Shown: in pieces, positions 46,372 to 59,783 of the stretch | Position numbering within the stretch: position 1 is the stretch's first letter | How the letters are laid out: each line of letters begins with the position of its first letter | From: Rachycentron canadum | Taxonomy: Eukaryota; Chordata; Actinopteri; Carangiformes; Rachycentridae | NCBI GenBank assembly: GCA_038496675.1 | Contig: CM076650.1 | Location: forward strand, 20,442,661-20,506,660 | Direction: 5' to 3' | DNA length: 64,000 nucleotides | The notes under the pieces: generated by a model | What the model was told of the DNA's origin: nothing | The model's input: the letters and a program-made list of their open reading frames with translations, nothing else | The model's database searches: none | Program-made: the position numbers and the translations under genes

Positions 46372-48585
46372 CCACACTCAACACTTCCTATTAAATTGTA
46401 AAAATATATATAAATCTAAAATTCCTGTAACTTAGTATTTCAAATAGCATTTCAGTTATTTCTTTACAGAGCTTCTATTGCTGTGCAGTGCAAACCATCT
46501 ACTTGTGTCTTTTTTTCTCTCCTGCTCTCTCTCTTGTTCTATGTGTCTTATGTTTAGTTAAACTCAAAATCAGTGATGTGGCATTCGACTGAGGGTCAGT
46601 CAATCAGGGACATTTCAGATTATTGGGCTGGTCCAGATGTTGTGGTCCAGTTACATATACAACATATTATAGAAAAACCCTGTCATAGATATTCAATCAA
46701 ATAGAACATTGTCTTACCAATTACTGACTTGTAATTTTAAGTTTGAGATGATGTACACAGTAAATGTAAAATTCGTTGAGCAACCAAATGTATTATCTGT
46801 GTCAAGATGATAAGGTGACATATAAAGTTCAGCTTTAGGAAAGACAATATTTTTTGACCGGACTAAGGAACAGAACAATATGCATTGTTATTTCTTCAGA
46901 GACAGGCAATAAACCTGGAAAGAGCAGCCATAGAACCAATGAAAATGTCGCAAAATATTGAGAATTTCTTCCTTGTGAAGATAAAAAAGTGGCTACAGAA
47001 GCACTGAGGCAGTGAAGCAGCAGGGCATGTCAGGGATGAGCAACCGCCATCACTGTCCAATGACAATGCAAATCAAGGTATGTGTATTAGTGCCTTGCAG
47101 ACACCAGAGGGAGGTTGAAACTCTTAGCACTTGGTCTAGCTGTACATAATATATCACCACAATAGCAGCTACCCTTTTCTGTAATATCCTGGAATTCAGA
47201 ACATTTTTCAATTTAATCCAAAATTTGGATAATCAGAGTATTTAAGTTTTAAGTAGTTTTTTTATTGCACATTTATATATAATGTAGATTTATTTAGTTG
47301 TCTATTTATATGCATTAAAACTGTTCAAATTAGTATATACTTTTTATCGTGTGGCCAAATGCTTCACCTGGTGCAGTGACCAGAAAGAAGCAGTGAACTA
47401 ATAGGCTTTACATTACACATAAACCTACACCATCCTATCCATATGGTATTAACTTATAATATTACAATGAAATTATTAAAGGAAGCCTCAACAAACAATA
47501 ATAATGTAATAATTCTAGTCTATTATTCAAGTATGAGACACAGCTGTAGTTCACAATAATGAATTCAGCATCATCGCTACTGTGACTTAATGAGCAGTTT
47601 ATAAATTAACAACCGTGTATCCATCATAGTTTTAAAACTGAATAATTTTTGCCCCCCCCCCCAGACATATCCCAGGACCTGGCAGATGAAAAGCTGCTCT
47701 ATCCTACCACCACTACTATATATGGTATAAAGCCTCATTCTAATAAAGCTTTATTAGTGAAACATATTGCTTGTTGCATTGCATCTACCATAGGCTATGC
47801 GCTATTGTTTCTTCATATCACAAGTCTAGTTGCTCATTTTGAATTCCTTCTCACACGAAATAACCTTGATAATGTAAAGTTTGAATTTACCAAGAATGCA
47901 GGGCTGTAATTGTACTATTTTACATGTTTAAATGTGCCACCCTTCTAGTTGTTCTAGTCCACCCCTTAGCCCATTTGTACAATGAAAAAACACTTCATTT
48001 TCTCTGTGCCATTTTTCTTTCTTTGAGCACGAGCACAATGCTGGGATATACTGGCTTGGTTAGTGACCATTGGTTGTACACCACTTTTCATGATGCATTG
48101 TGGGGTACTGCAAGTACATTCAAAGAGCACTGCAAAATGGGAAACTCACAAGGTAGTGGACTGTAAAAGGAAGTAGGGCCCTCTAAGCAGTGCAACATCT
48201 TCAGGGCATTTTGGTGGCTACAGTGAGTCACAGTGAAGAGCCAGGCTGGGGCTATCAGGTTAGCATGCTGACTTCAGTAGATAGACACAAAACAACTCAA
48301 TAAAACCCTGAAAAGAATCAATGCACCTGTAAAAAGGCTGCCATTTATTAAACTGAAACACCTGTTCAGGAGACAGACAGGGGGATGTTGTTGGGTTTTT
48401 TTTAACAGCTTTTATCCCAAAACAAAACAGCTTTTTTCCCCAAGCCCACTCTATTGAATTAACATATTAGGATTATTCAGTCTCAGTCTAACACAGCCAT
48501 CGATTCAGTCGGAGCAAAGAGCCTGAGGTCGATTTTAAAATGCTGATCAGCTGCGTATCTGAGTTAAGATGTACAGTGGAAAAAA
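46372..48585. other. intergenic, no gene seen
   Basis: AT-rich. A C-run (47653-47663) precedes a short open frame (47649-47909) without recognisable features. Confidence 0.6.
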
Positions 48586-48639
48586 GTCAGAAGGGGAAAC
48601 GGAGGGAGGCATAGAGATGGAGACAGAGAGAGACAAGAG

Positions 48640-48718
48640 AGTGTGTGTGTGTTTTGTGTGTGTGTGTGTGTGTGTGTGTTAATGTGTGTGTGTGTGTGTG
48701 TGTTAATGTGTGTGTGTT
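48640..48718. repeat. interrupted TG microsatellite
   Basis: TG blocks separated by TTTTG and TTAATG interruptions. The minus-strand open frame over it encodes Thr/His repeats and is not a gene. Confidence 0.9.
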
Positions 48719-48884
48719 GGGAGAGTGAAGCAACTGAGAAAGAGACAGAGACGAGGAGACAGCTCCCAGCAGAACTCTAAAACAACAACGTGTCTTGCTG
48801 ACGGATGATACGCAGAGGCCGGCTGGCCAGCCATGCGCGCAACCCATTCCCTCCTGGACAACCTGTCACAGAATAGGATCCACA

Positions 48885-49095
48885 TCAGCAGCGCAAGAGA
48901 GAAGAGGAGAGGCAAGGAAAGAGAGATGAGAAGGGGAGAAGGAACGAAGGGGAAGGTCAGAGGAGAGAAAAGGGTACAAGAGGAATAGGAGAGAAGGGAG
49001 AAGATGGCAAGATGAGAGGAAGACATAGATCAGTGAGGAAGAAAGACGAGAGGCAGGGAGGCGAAGTGAATCAGAGAGGAGGCCAGGGAGATTTG
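48885..49095. repeat. purine-rich (GA) tract
   Basis: About 200 bases of GAGAGG/GAAGG-type sequence with few pyrimidines. The minus-strand frame 48703-49026 is a Ser/Leu/Pro-rich artefact of it. Confidence 0.8.
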
Positions 49096-49099
49096 AAAA

Positions 49100-52000
49100 G
49101 GGCAGTTAAGCCGACTTCCTCAATTATTCATTTAGAAATCGATAAAACCTCATATGCAGCAGTGAAGGAAGGTTAAGATTGAGCGTCACAGGAGAAGAAG
49201 GTGGATGATTTCAGGTGATTTTGTTTTTAATTTGTGATCAATGATTTAGCTTGGATACTTCCAAACAGCCTCCCTGTAGTTTCTTACATGTTGACTATGG
49301 GATTATGAGAAAAAGTATGTGAATGTTGTCGCCTCAGTTGTCAGACGTCCCACGTGCTGTTTTACTGCAGAAATGGAGAGAGTTAGAAAGGTAACTGAAA
49401 GACAAACCTGTCAGTGTTGTGTGGGAAATGTGTTGTTAAATGACGTGCACTGTAAAGGTGTAAGGCTACAAAAGCTGCTGACTGGTATAACAAGACAAAA
49501 TACACACAAAGTGAGGGCAAGCCTTTTGTTTGTGATCAGATTTACCCATTAAATCCCCTGACTCATCAGGTCCTCATAGCCTTCTCTACAAACTTTTCCT
49601 CTGTGTGCCATGGCCAGAGGGATCGAGGGATAGATCTCTTAAATGTCATGAAGACTGATGGCGAGTGTGTTAAAGTGTGGTGACATTACTGCCTCTACTC
49701 TCCCTCTTCCTAAGTCAGGCTTGTCTGCCTTCTGCACTGACATTTCGCCGGCCGTGTTTACGTGGGACTCGCCGGCCAAGATGTCACTCCAAGATTTATA
49801 GCTGTGAACACTGACTGGTGGAGCTGAGAGAAGGTGTGTGCAACCAGGTAGAGAGAAGCGGAGAACAAATGAATTTGAGCATTCATCGGCTTTCCATCTT
49901 CTCACTTTCCTTTTTTTTTTAACTTTCATCTCCTCCTCTTTCCTTAGATATCCACTGTCATCTCCTCTGTACTGTGAAATTCTTTCCCCCTCTAGTCCAG
50001 CTTTTTTTGGCTGAAAACTACTGACTCCCTTCTTGTGTTTCAGCTTCACATTTTTCTACTCTTCTCCACATCAAATTATTTAATTGTTTGGTCATAATCA
50101 GAGCAAATTTGCATTTTATATTTTTTCCCCTTCAATTGCTGAATGAGGACTAAGGACTAATTGTTTGTTTTTTGGTACAATTAATAGGCAGAAACCAGAC
50201 CACGAGCTGCAAAAAAAAACAGCTTAACTTCTTTTCCGTCATTACTGACAAAACAAATTTCATCACTTCAGCTGATGCCTGATATCAGACATATTGAACA
50301 AATATTAGACAGATAGTCTTGATTGGTGTGCAGTTGACTGACTAACTGAGCATGAAGAAGTCTGTACTCCTTTTTTTTTGAGGTGAGTAAAAGTCACTCA
50401 GTAAAAAAAAAAAAAAAAACAACTCTTCCACCTGTTAGCTTAGTTAATTAGCCAGCAAATGAATTAGCCTTTGGTTAACCTTCGAGCAATATGCTCAGCT
50501 GGGCTAATATTGCTAACGGGAGCATATGCTTGCAACAGTTATAAACTGTGTCTTGGCTCCTCACCTCTTGGACCATTTTTTTGGATTAGCTGGGGGTTTT
50601 GAGGAATCAGGCACTGCCAACATAGCAATGGCGGAGCAGCCCAACCTGTATCAGTGGCTTTGATGCCTTTAGCCTTTAATAATTGATGATTAGAATTCAT
50701 TTATTCATTAACCAAAGATACCTTGGTTGGACTGAAAAATACAATTTTTGTTATTCAAGAGATCAACTCAAGAAATCCTATAAAAAAAATCAAAACCAAC
50801 TCCACAACACCAGCTGTGGTAGACTACTCAGAGCCAGAAGCATTTATTCCCTCTGAAGATGTGAACCTTTAATACAGTGACATTTTCATTAAAAAAATTT
50901 CCTAAAGACAGCTGGGAACCATTTCCAGTTCAACAAACTGGAAGAAATTGTGTATTTGTTGTTTCAAGTTGTGGAATCAGTACAGTTCTAGATGTATAGT
51001 AGTTCAATTGAGCTCCTCTTTATCTGAGTAGGTCCCCAATTTGTTGATCTCTTGTACATGCATGAGATGATATGTGTGCATGCAGCTAATTGTCAGTCTG
51101 CAAGATAGCACAGTCACTAACATGACAAGTTTACACCATTTATTCAGACATATTTGTACCATGTTTGTTACATAACTCTCTGAAAACTGTTCCTTTCTAT
51201 GCCATATTGTATAGAGGAGGGTTAATTAAAACTAGTCTAATTTTGGACTCTCTGGCGCTCTAGAGAGAAAGAAAGTCAGAATTGAGAGTTTGAGATTTGA
51301 AGTTTCACCAATGCCACGTTTGAAGCTAATTTTGTTGCATTTCACTCATTATGTGAAATCCTTCCATTTTGCAGGTATTATTCTTCAGCAGTTATTTTTA
51401 AAATTTGTTTTTTTTTCCCTGTTCTTGTTGTCAGTTTTTTCTTTTTCCTCTCTTCTTTTCTAATGTTTCTTAATTCTCTCTCACTTCCATTCTCTCTTTT
51501 CTCCTTTTACCTGAATCTTGTCTTGTTTTTTAGCTTTGCTTGTCTTTTCTTTTCCATTTTTTCAAAAATTAATCTCTCATGAATCACCAAAATTATCCTG
51601 GGCATCATATTTTTAAATATTCTCACTGTAAGCGATGAAAGTGTCGTGTCTCAGATCACAGTTACTCCCAGCCCTGATTTATCCTCCAGGGAGATACAAA
51701 AACCATATGACAGGAAAATCTAATGCTTCCACTTGCTTTGCAAATTCACCTTTGCTTTACACACCATTTTACTTCTTGTTAAATACCTCTTTAACATCGC
51801 TAGTGAGCGACATGAGATTCAATGAAGAGGAAATAGTCAGAGGGGTAAATGTGACCAAATTCAGGGTAGAAAAGGAAGAACAACACAAGAACCACTCTCA
51901 TGGTTCAATGTCACAGACATGTACCAAATAACTCTGTGTGGTGATTTCCTGGCCAACATGAAGTCACATCTCAAGGGCATTGTTTTTCCATCCTTTATGG

Positions 52001-52830
52001 GTTGCATGAAAAACGTCCTCTGCTGCACCCCACTGTGCCGTGTGTGACCCACATAAAAGAAGCAATAGCTCCAGCCTATGTGCTTACTGTTTGTACACAC
52101 ATCATATGTCATGATGCATTGAGTGCCATCATCGTGAGGTGGGGACATCAACTTCCTCGGTGGGAGCAGCTCTGCTGTATAATGTGTGGGATGCATCATT
52201 CATCAGCCACTGCACCAACCTCCAACCACCACAATCTCTCAGTGTGAAGAAGTGATCTGTCAAGATGGCAAGGTGGCACACTAAGTCCCACTAAAACATG
52301 CACTGTGAATCTGTGATTCTCTGTGTAATGAACTACATATCACTGATGCCATGTATGAATGTTTGATCTGGACATACACTAATTAAGATTGTCAATTATA
52401 ATTTATAATAAACAGCACAAATTTTCACATATGATGACCCCTGATGTGAAGATTCACATCTTTCAGTCTTGTTAGTCTTGTAACTCAGAATCACCCTTGA
52501 ATGAAAATGCATGTTTGACATTATCCAATCAATGTTGGAAAAGTTTTATGAGTCCAGTGGTTGACATAATTTCCTCACACATAATCATGCAATAACTGAA
52601 AATGTGTAAACAATTACAGAAATTGGAGGCACAAGGTTTTCAGCTGACACGTCCTCTTTGTGGCATGTGGTGACATGAAAGAACCCAATACTGCAGCCAC
52701 ACAGTTAACCACCACTGCCTGTGTGCAATAACTAATAATAACTAATAATTCATATTAGTTTTAATAGATGTACAAGTTGTACTATAGTGTTGCTTTGTTC
52801 CATCTCTGACTTAGCTTGTAAGATTTTTGA
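49100..52830. other. intergenic, no gene seen
   Basis: AT-rich, with A-runs (50402-50419) and a T/C-rich stretch (51400-51560). The longest minus-strand frame (49639-50049, 136 codons) is Lys/Arg-rich at its start with no domain I recognise. It is treated as chance. Confidence 0.6.
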
Positions 52831-52835
52831 TTCTA

Positions 52836-52874
52836 AGTGAGTGAGTGAGTGAGTGAGTGAGTGAGTGAGTGAGA
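52836..52874. repeat. AGTG tetranucleotide microsatellite
   Basis: About nine perfect GAGT/AGTG units. Confidence 0.95.
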
Positions 52875-53200
52875 CTGAAGAAAGAAGAAATAAAATAAGA
52901 ACTTGAATAAAAATGTCAGGTTGATAAACAGTGTATAACCGTCTGCTGGCTGTGGTCAGCAGTGTGCCATACTGCACCTGTAACCACACCCAGCAGTGAT
53001 GTCACAGCGTACTGACCACACCCTGGAGTACATGTCTACATCACTGTAAGAGTAAGTTTGAGTAAGTTATCAGACAAATCAATTAACTGTTGTAAATCCT
53101 TAGAATAATAAATATACTTGTATCAGTGAGATTTTGTATCATTTGCTGTCAGAACAAAACAAGTACTTTGATTTCTTATAGCTGCGAGATAGCAGGAGAT

Positions 53201-53262
53201 AGCAGTGAGATCTGTACTGCTTGTACTTTTACACCAGTACAAGCAGTACAGATCTTACTGCT
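53201..53262. repeat. near-perfect hairpin (26-bp stem, 10-nt loop)
   Basis: The left arm is 53201-53226 and the right arm 53237-53262. All 26 positions pair if one G-T wobble (right-arm T at 53256) is allowed. The loop is TTTTACACCA. Confidence 0.95.
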
Positions 53263-53264
53263 TA

Positions 53265-56200
53265 CCAGTGGTTTGGAAATACTGTTTCTGACAATGTTGA
53301 GATACTTGAGGTCATAATATGCTACTTTATGCTTCTCAGATTAAGATTTTTCTTTAAGAAAAAAAAGCATATGTTGCACTAATAAGATAAACTGCATAAA
53401 TAAAGATTTGAACTTGCTACCTTAAGTGGCAACATAGCTCAACTTACCACAACGGTGAAATGCTTTCTGTATGTATAAACAATTTTTAGATGTCATGATA
53501 ATATTATAAGACATTTTTCCTACAGAATAAATACATTTACTGTGTAATACTTTAGCTGTAGGATTTTTTTTTTTTTTTGATTTGTAAGTTTTACTTAAAA
53601 GCATTGGAGCACATCTTCCACTGCTGCTGTTTACAGTCAGTTTATGTGGTAAGGAATTGAGATACATGGTATGAGACTGAAAGTGATGATAAACTAGGTT
53701 TTATAAATCCTTTAACACCAGACTATTTAAATGATCTTACTCACAGTATGTCTTACTCTCATTTTTCATATAAGCTCCATTACTAGGTCATCTCTTGTCA
53801 TTTCTCCAACACAACACAGCTCACAGCAGAAGCCTTGAAAGTCAGACAAACAAATATCACACCCTCTTTCAGCCCTGTGTCCCTCTTGTCTTGTCTGCCT
53901 GCGTGCCAGGCTCCACCAGTCCTTCAGTCCCGCCTGCTCTCCAGGCTCCCAGGCCCAGTCAGTCATGATGAATGTGGAACAGGGCCCAGCCCAGGCTCCT
54001 GCCATTACCCCGTGACAATTTATTACCCTTTATCTGTGGGCACAATTAACCCAGGCCCAGGAAATAGGGACTTATCAGTCCTTCATTACCAGGACCTGCC
54101 CATGTCCCCATCCCTCTATGTCACCTGACACACGCACACACGCACATACAACCGCACACACGTAGACATATCTCGGTTTATGTGAGCTTTCAGTTTCTCT
54201 TTTTCTATATGGTGTGCTGGTTCTTCACACCCATATACTCACACACACACACACACGTCTTCTCACTCACATGTCTCTATCTCTCTCGCATACACACACA
54301 CACACACGCATTTTATTTTTAAACTAAGATCATGAGTAATGTTACAGATCCAACTGACTGAAAACCCCTTTTCATGGGAGTAGCCTTTTTACTGAAAAAA
54401 TAGTTCCACTGAAATTTCTTGAGAGTGTGTTCTGGGGATTTTCCAGAATAATGAAAACATTGTATCTGAAACTAGTGTTGCTATGGATATTATTTTTCAA
54501 TGGGGTGACCAGAAGAAACTACATTTCTCTGAACTATATTTGGCAGCAGCAGAAATCCCAAAGCCCAGGAAGATAGAATCTAATAACCAGATAAAAACAA
54601 TACTTCATTTATTTCTTTGTATTTTAACTTATTTAACTTATTTTAACTTTAACTTGGTAAAGTGAACCAATGTGACACAGATGGACCGTTGCAGGCAATA
54701 TGTTTTTGAGCAGCAATTACTACATTCTTTACATTTTTAAGTATTTCTAATATAAGCAAATAAGCAACAGATGGAGGAAAATATACATTTTTGTTGTCAG
54801 TTATAAAGATTATAGAAAGTATTTTCCCTGCAGACAATCACGCAGAGAAGTTGCTTGTATGTGTGGATCAGTGTCTCAGTGTAAAGTCTATGGAGAGCAG
54901 GAACGTTTGGGCAGGGCCAGCAAGTTGGCCTTTGTCTTATGCATTGGGCAGGTGAAATTAAGTGAAATAAAAAAGTGCCATCTTAGAGTCTGGCATTCAA
55001 TTCTTTTAATACTTCCATACTGAATTCTGATTGGTGCAGGAAAGTATGTGACATCACCATTTTCCATCTGGGCCTCGCCCTCCTTAAACCAGGGAGAAAA
55101 GTGACAAAAACACAAATTCTTTTGATTGAAATGACCAAAACTGTTCAAACATTGTCAGAAAATGTAATATTCACATAGGAGCCCATCGGCCATAAAGGGA
55201 AGCTGACTGAAAAAAAACCCACCAAATATAAGCCACATTTCGGTATTATAATGAGTCAGTTTCCACATTTTATCAGTATATTGTTCTCAGCTTTTCATGG
55301 CAGTAATATAATCTGTAGGAGTACCTTTGTGTGAATTATAGGACTAATCTGTCCACATTATCCATGCATGTCTGGGGAATATCCTCCCAGTGTGCATCCA
55401 CTCATCACACAATAGCCTACTATGTACACCACAGAACAGGTTGCTATTCAGGCTTATTCAAAGCCAATCAGTGCCAGCCTATGAGCAATTGTCATTGGCA
55501 CCAACAACTGGCGACTGTTGATATTTTAGACTGCGCTGCTGCGCTGCAAAATGGAGGACCAGTATAAAAGCCACAGTCAATCAGGTCCGAGGTGAGCCAG
55601 CTCTCCTGCAGCCATGGCCCTGACCATGCTTCACTGGAAGCACTCGTCCTCTGCAGTCACATAAACTGCTGCTTGTAAATATTATATAAGAGTATGAAGT
55701 TGACTAATGAATGCAGGCCCTGTCCAGTTTGCCAGGAGCAGGAGGATGATGACAGCCAGGCTTAACAATACAGACATTTAGGAGAGCTGTTATGTATTTG
55801 TGTGTGTGGGTGTGAGTTTGGGAGGTGTTCTTCATTTGCAGCCTTACAGGCTTATAAAGTGAGCAAAACTAAGTTTATATGTTACATAAGAAAGATATGT
55901 TGGATGATTTATAAAATCCATCTGCCCTTTGCTCTCTGATTCTTTTATTCGTTTGACGTCAGCCAAACATTTCTCCCTATCTGCCTAGAAATCTATAACT
56001 CCCATAGAAGACATCTCTCACGAGTGTGTGTCTCTGTTTGTCAACATACATTATAGTCACATACAGTATCTAAATCCATTTTGGCAATGATAACTTTCCC
56101 TGTTAAGCTTGTGGGGAGCTGACTGAAAAGCTGGGGTCCATGTGGGAGCTGACTCTGGAGATGCAGTCGCTGGAAGCAAAGAATCAGAAAAGCCAAGACT

Positions 56201-57110
56201 CCTGCTGCTAACTGATAACAACATAAACAAATAGTCCCAGTTACATAGCCCTCTGCCTTTCTCCCCGCATCATATGTATGTGGTTTTCCAACTAAACAAA
56301 TTAGAGGACACATATTACAAATGATGAATCCACACCTGTTAAAATGTGTCCACCTGCCGCTTCAAAATGACCAGATTTCTTACCTTAAAGAAATCTCTCT
56401 AATGAAAATGGTATTTCAGTGTTTACCTCCTCTGTCGGCTGCAGACGGAGACAGACAAGGATCTAAGAGAGCAGGCAGGCAGTCATTTTGGATAAAAGGA
56501 TGAATTCAACAAGGAGCACATTCAACCCCAAAGGACCTGGGGCAGCAGCTTGTTATTCTAACACAGATGTTTCCTCAAAGACACAGTCTGCGAGATGTAC
56601 GTTCAGAAAAATATCTCAAATGTCACCATGAAATGAGCAGCAAGGAAACTCCTCTGCGGAAACAGCCTTCACAATAGAACACTATTCCCATCTACAGAGC
56701 TTTGAAAATCTGGTGTCTTGACAAACACAAAAAGAGGATCTTAAAGCTCATAACTCCTTCTCCCAGAGGCACGCCACTAAAACTGCAACAGCTTGTGTGC
56801 TGCTTGCTTGTCTTGCCAGGAGAAGGGAAGGTAGCGAGCATCAAGGCATGCTGGAGGCAACATGCCCAAACAAACGTCCACTGGCAGGCACCGCTTTCTT
56901 TACAACTTACAAACTGCATCTTTAAGCAAAGATTAGTTTAAGGATTACAGGGCCGGATGCTTTTAGCTCCTTGAGAGTGCTCGGTCTCTTTCCTCAGAGA
57001 ATTATCCTCCCTTCCTTTTCACTCATCCTTTATACTCATTAAACAGAATGGAGATGTGTGATAGAGCAGGGAGGGATAGAGGGACAGAAAGACAGAGGGA
57101 GAGGGAGAAA
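53265..57110. other. intergenic, no gene seen
   Basis: Mixed AT-rich DNA with CA runs (54240-54256, 54293-54307) and a T-run (53564-53578). The segment 53990-54110 (GGGCACAATTAACCCAGG, TTATCAGTCCTTCATTACC) has the texture of conserved noncoding DNA. No reading frame is convincing. Confidence 0.6.
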
Positions 57111-57310
57111 GAGAGAGAATTAGATTCTCTGACACCCTGCTAATTGAGCGATCTCCTTTGTGCCTGGCCCAGCCTGCCAAGTTTTAATTAGCAACTAATC
57201 AAATCAATATGGAGGCTGCCAAGCAGAGAGGAAGGCACCTAGATTGTGGGATGGCTGCCTGGATCACAGCTGCCCATGACCTTTGCACCTGGAGGTGTTT
57301 TTTTTCAAGG
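57110..57310. other. candidate conserved noncoding segment
   Basis: The block has TGCTAATTGAGCGATCTCC, TTTTAATTAGCAACTAATC, AATCAATATGGAGG and CCATGACCTTTGCACCTGG. It is rich in homeodomain-type TAAT cores and in E-box and nuclear-receptor-like words (CACCTG, TGACCTTTG). It is not a known repeat and not coding. This is inference from texture; no alignment was possible. Confidence 0.3.
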
Positions 57311-59265
57311 CTATAAATGATGAGGGCCAGAGTTGCTGATGGTGATTTTTTTTTTTTGTGAGAGGAGGATGAAGCAATTCTGAGACAGGAAAGGTAATGA
57401 TATCTGGCATTACCCAGCTGCCTAAACAGAGGGGAAACCTGTGAGCTGCGAAACGTTGTCTTCTAAAATGTCTATTTGCATGAGGGGAGCACTATGGAGT
57501 CAAAGTGATTTTTTGATAGCAGCTGTGTCCACCTGGCAACTTTCACATTCAAGCATAAACACCAAGGGCGTTCTTAATAGAATGGGGCGTCAAAGAGGAG
57601 GGTGTCAAGATGCGCATCTGCTCTGGATACACACACACACAAACACACACCTTTCGTCCTCCACCAGACACACCTACCCTCCAACAAACCCCTTGAAAAG
57701 TGATAATTACAGAGAAACCTGATGTGATGTGTTGTGCCATCTTCAGAGACATCCACATAAGCTGGAGATGAAAGGCAGAGCCACTTCTGCTCTCTCATCT
57801 GCCTCAGGAAGCTGTCAACACACCCTGACCTCCCCTGGAGGCGTCCAGCTGGGTCTGACGTCTCCTAGAGCCCAGGGGCCCCCGCCGGCTCCTACAGCTG
57901 CTACCTCTCTCTCTTTGTCAAACACACACAAGTATATAAACATAAATTAAAAAAACACACACATACATGAAACACAAAGATTCACATATGCCCCAGAACA
58001 TTAACATCCTTTCAATTCACAGGCCCTTAGATGACTCGTGTTCTTTACTAACATTCAACACAAAGTATTCCTCTGTATTTCTGGCCTGTGAAATTTATAC
58101 TTGCAAAGATGTGATGATGTAATTGGGGAAGTGATGCCATTAGAGTCCCAACTGAAAAATCTGACCACAAATACACTCAGCAGCAGAGCACTGTGGTTAG
58201 AGAAAGAGTCAGTTAGGGTAAAGTTATCTTCATGTGTATTTATCAACTGCAAGACGATGAAAGTGTCATTGAACACCAAACTCCAGCTCACCGTAAATTC
58301 CTCTTGATGAAAGCATCAACAAAATCTCACAATAGCTGTTGCTAAATACGGGAAAAGACAAAACAGCAACAAGTGCAGCCACGGCAGGTTGCTCTAGAGC
58401 AAAGATAAGACAGCATGGTGAAGGAACTGAGGGATGCCAAGCTAAAAAGAATTTGCCCATCATTGCATTTGGAGATAAGATTGTATGTGCTGTAAGGATT
58501 TTATTCTGTAATGGCCCTGAATCCTCAGAATGCTTGAAGGCATGTTCAAACTGTTAACACATTTAGTAAAAATCCTTGGCTTTCAGAAAGCTCTGTTTTA
58601 TTTCGATAGGTATTCTCATAATCTTTGTAAAGGAAACGCTTATGTTCAGGGGGCATAATAGAAAAAGTGTTTTATTTTTAAGATACAGAGAATACACAAC
58701 CTTAAAGAGGATGATTCACCACCTGTGAATAATAAACTGACTTGGATGTTGGCAGATGGGAGCCTGAAGCAGTGGCTGCACAGAAAATGTCTGTCAAGTA
58801 TATGATGAAAGTCGGAGCTCAGAATTTACAGGAGGTGCAAGGAACAGCTATCGGACGTCTAAAGACGAAAATATAATACAAAAATTCTTTGATAGGTGTA
58901 GATTACATGTGATAATGTCATGACATACAGCAAATGACTTGCATGATTCAAACATGACACAATGCAAACCAATGTGATCAGCTCTGATGAGACTGGCCAC
59001 ATAGAAAAAAATGGGGGCATTGGTTATGGTTTCTTTAAAAAGAGGAAAGTCTGGAAGGTTGCATTCACTTGAAAGCTGTGAACTGCACTGTGTCATCTTG
59101 GTCACTGTGTGTTTATAAATGAGAAGAGGGCAAATGGTTTTACAGGGAAGGACTTACATATCCACCAACAGCTACACATGACCAGAGCAGATACCAAAAC
59201 TAGGAACAGAGATGCTTGGATTACAACACAATTACAGGGGGTGTGACTGTTTACTCCCCTGTATT
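57311..59265. other. intergenic, no gene seen
   Basis: Contains T-runs (57299-57305, 57347-57356), a small CA run (57629-57648) and otherwise unique-looking sequence. Small open frames show no family features. Confidence 0.6.
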
Positions 59266-59267
59266 TA

Positions 59268-59645
59268 CCAAGTGTCAGCCCACCATGACCTCACCCATTG
59301 GTTTGTGAACTGCCATTTTGAAGCTTCAAGTTTGAAATTTGGCCATTACCTTCTTGATTATGTTGAAACCAGAAGAAATCATATTTGAATGAGAAGGTGG
59401 TGCTGAAGAGGAGCCACACCCTAAATTGCACAGTGCTTTATTGTATTTTCATCTAAATGGGACCATCGTTTAAAAAATGAACACCATGCTGTATTGAAGA
59501 AACTAGAGACTGAGACCATAAACTGATTAGGAAAATGTTGACAGATGTAATAAATCAAGGGAGAAGTAGGGCCATTCTCTCATCGACTTCAATACAATCT
59601 GACTTCTTTTTGCAACCATTACACAGAATGCAGGTCTAAGGCACT
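59268..59645 (+). repeat. dispersed repeat, family A copy 2 (most complete)
   Basis: It carries both the CACCATGACCTCACCCATTG / TTTGTGAACTGCCATTTTG half (shared with 42381-42550 and 2710-2760) and the half with ACCATCGTTTAAAAAATGA, GAGAAGTAGGGCCATT and CTGACTTCTTTTTGCAACCA (shared with 2922-3125). Finding both halves in one copy links the two other loci into one family. Confidence 0.8.
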
Positions 59646-59783
59646 TACACAAAAGATAATTGTTTGCTACTGTATTATTGGCTAAAATGTTGTATATATA
59701 ACCTTTGAGTCATCACATACTCACTCATCATTAATTATTTAAGCTTGAACAGTAATCACTTCTTTTTCTGTTAGTTACTGCAG

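Noticed and set aside
49639..50049. 136-codon minus-strand frame
   Set aside because: Starts with basic residues encoded by a T/C-rich tract. No homology recognised and no promoter or splice signals.
52836..52874. Telomere-like or CRISPR-like short tandem repeat
   Set aside because: It is a simple AGTG microsatellite.
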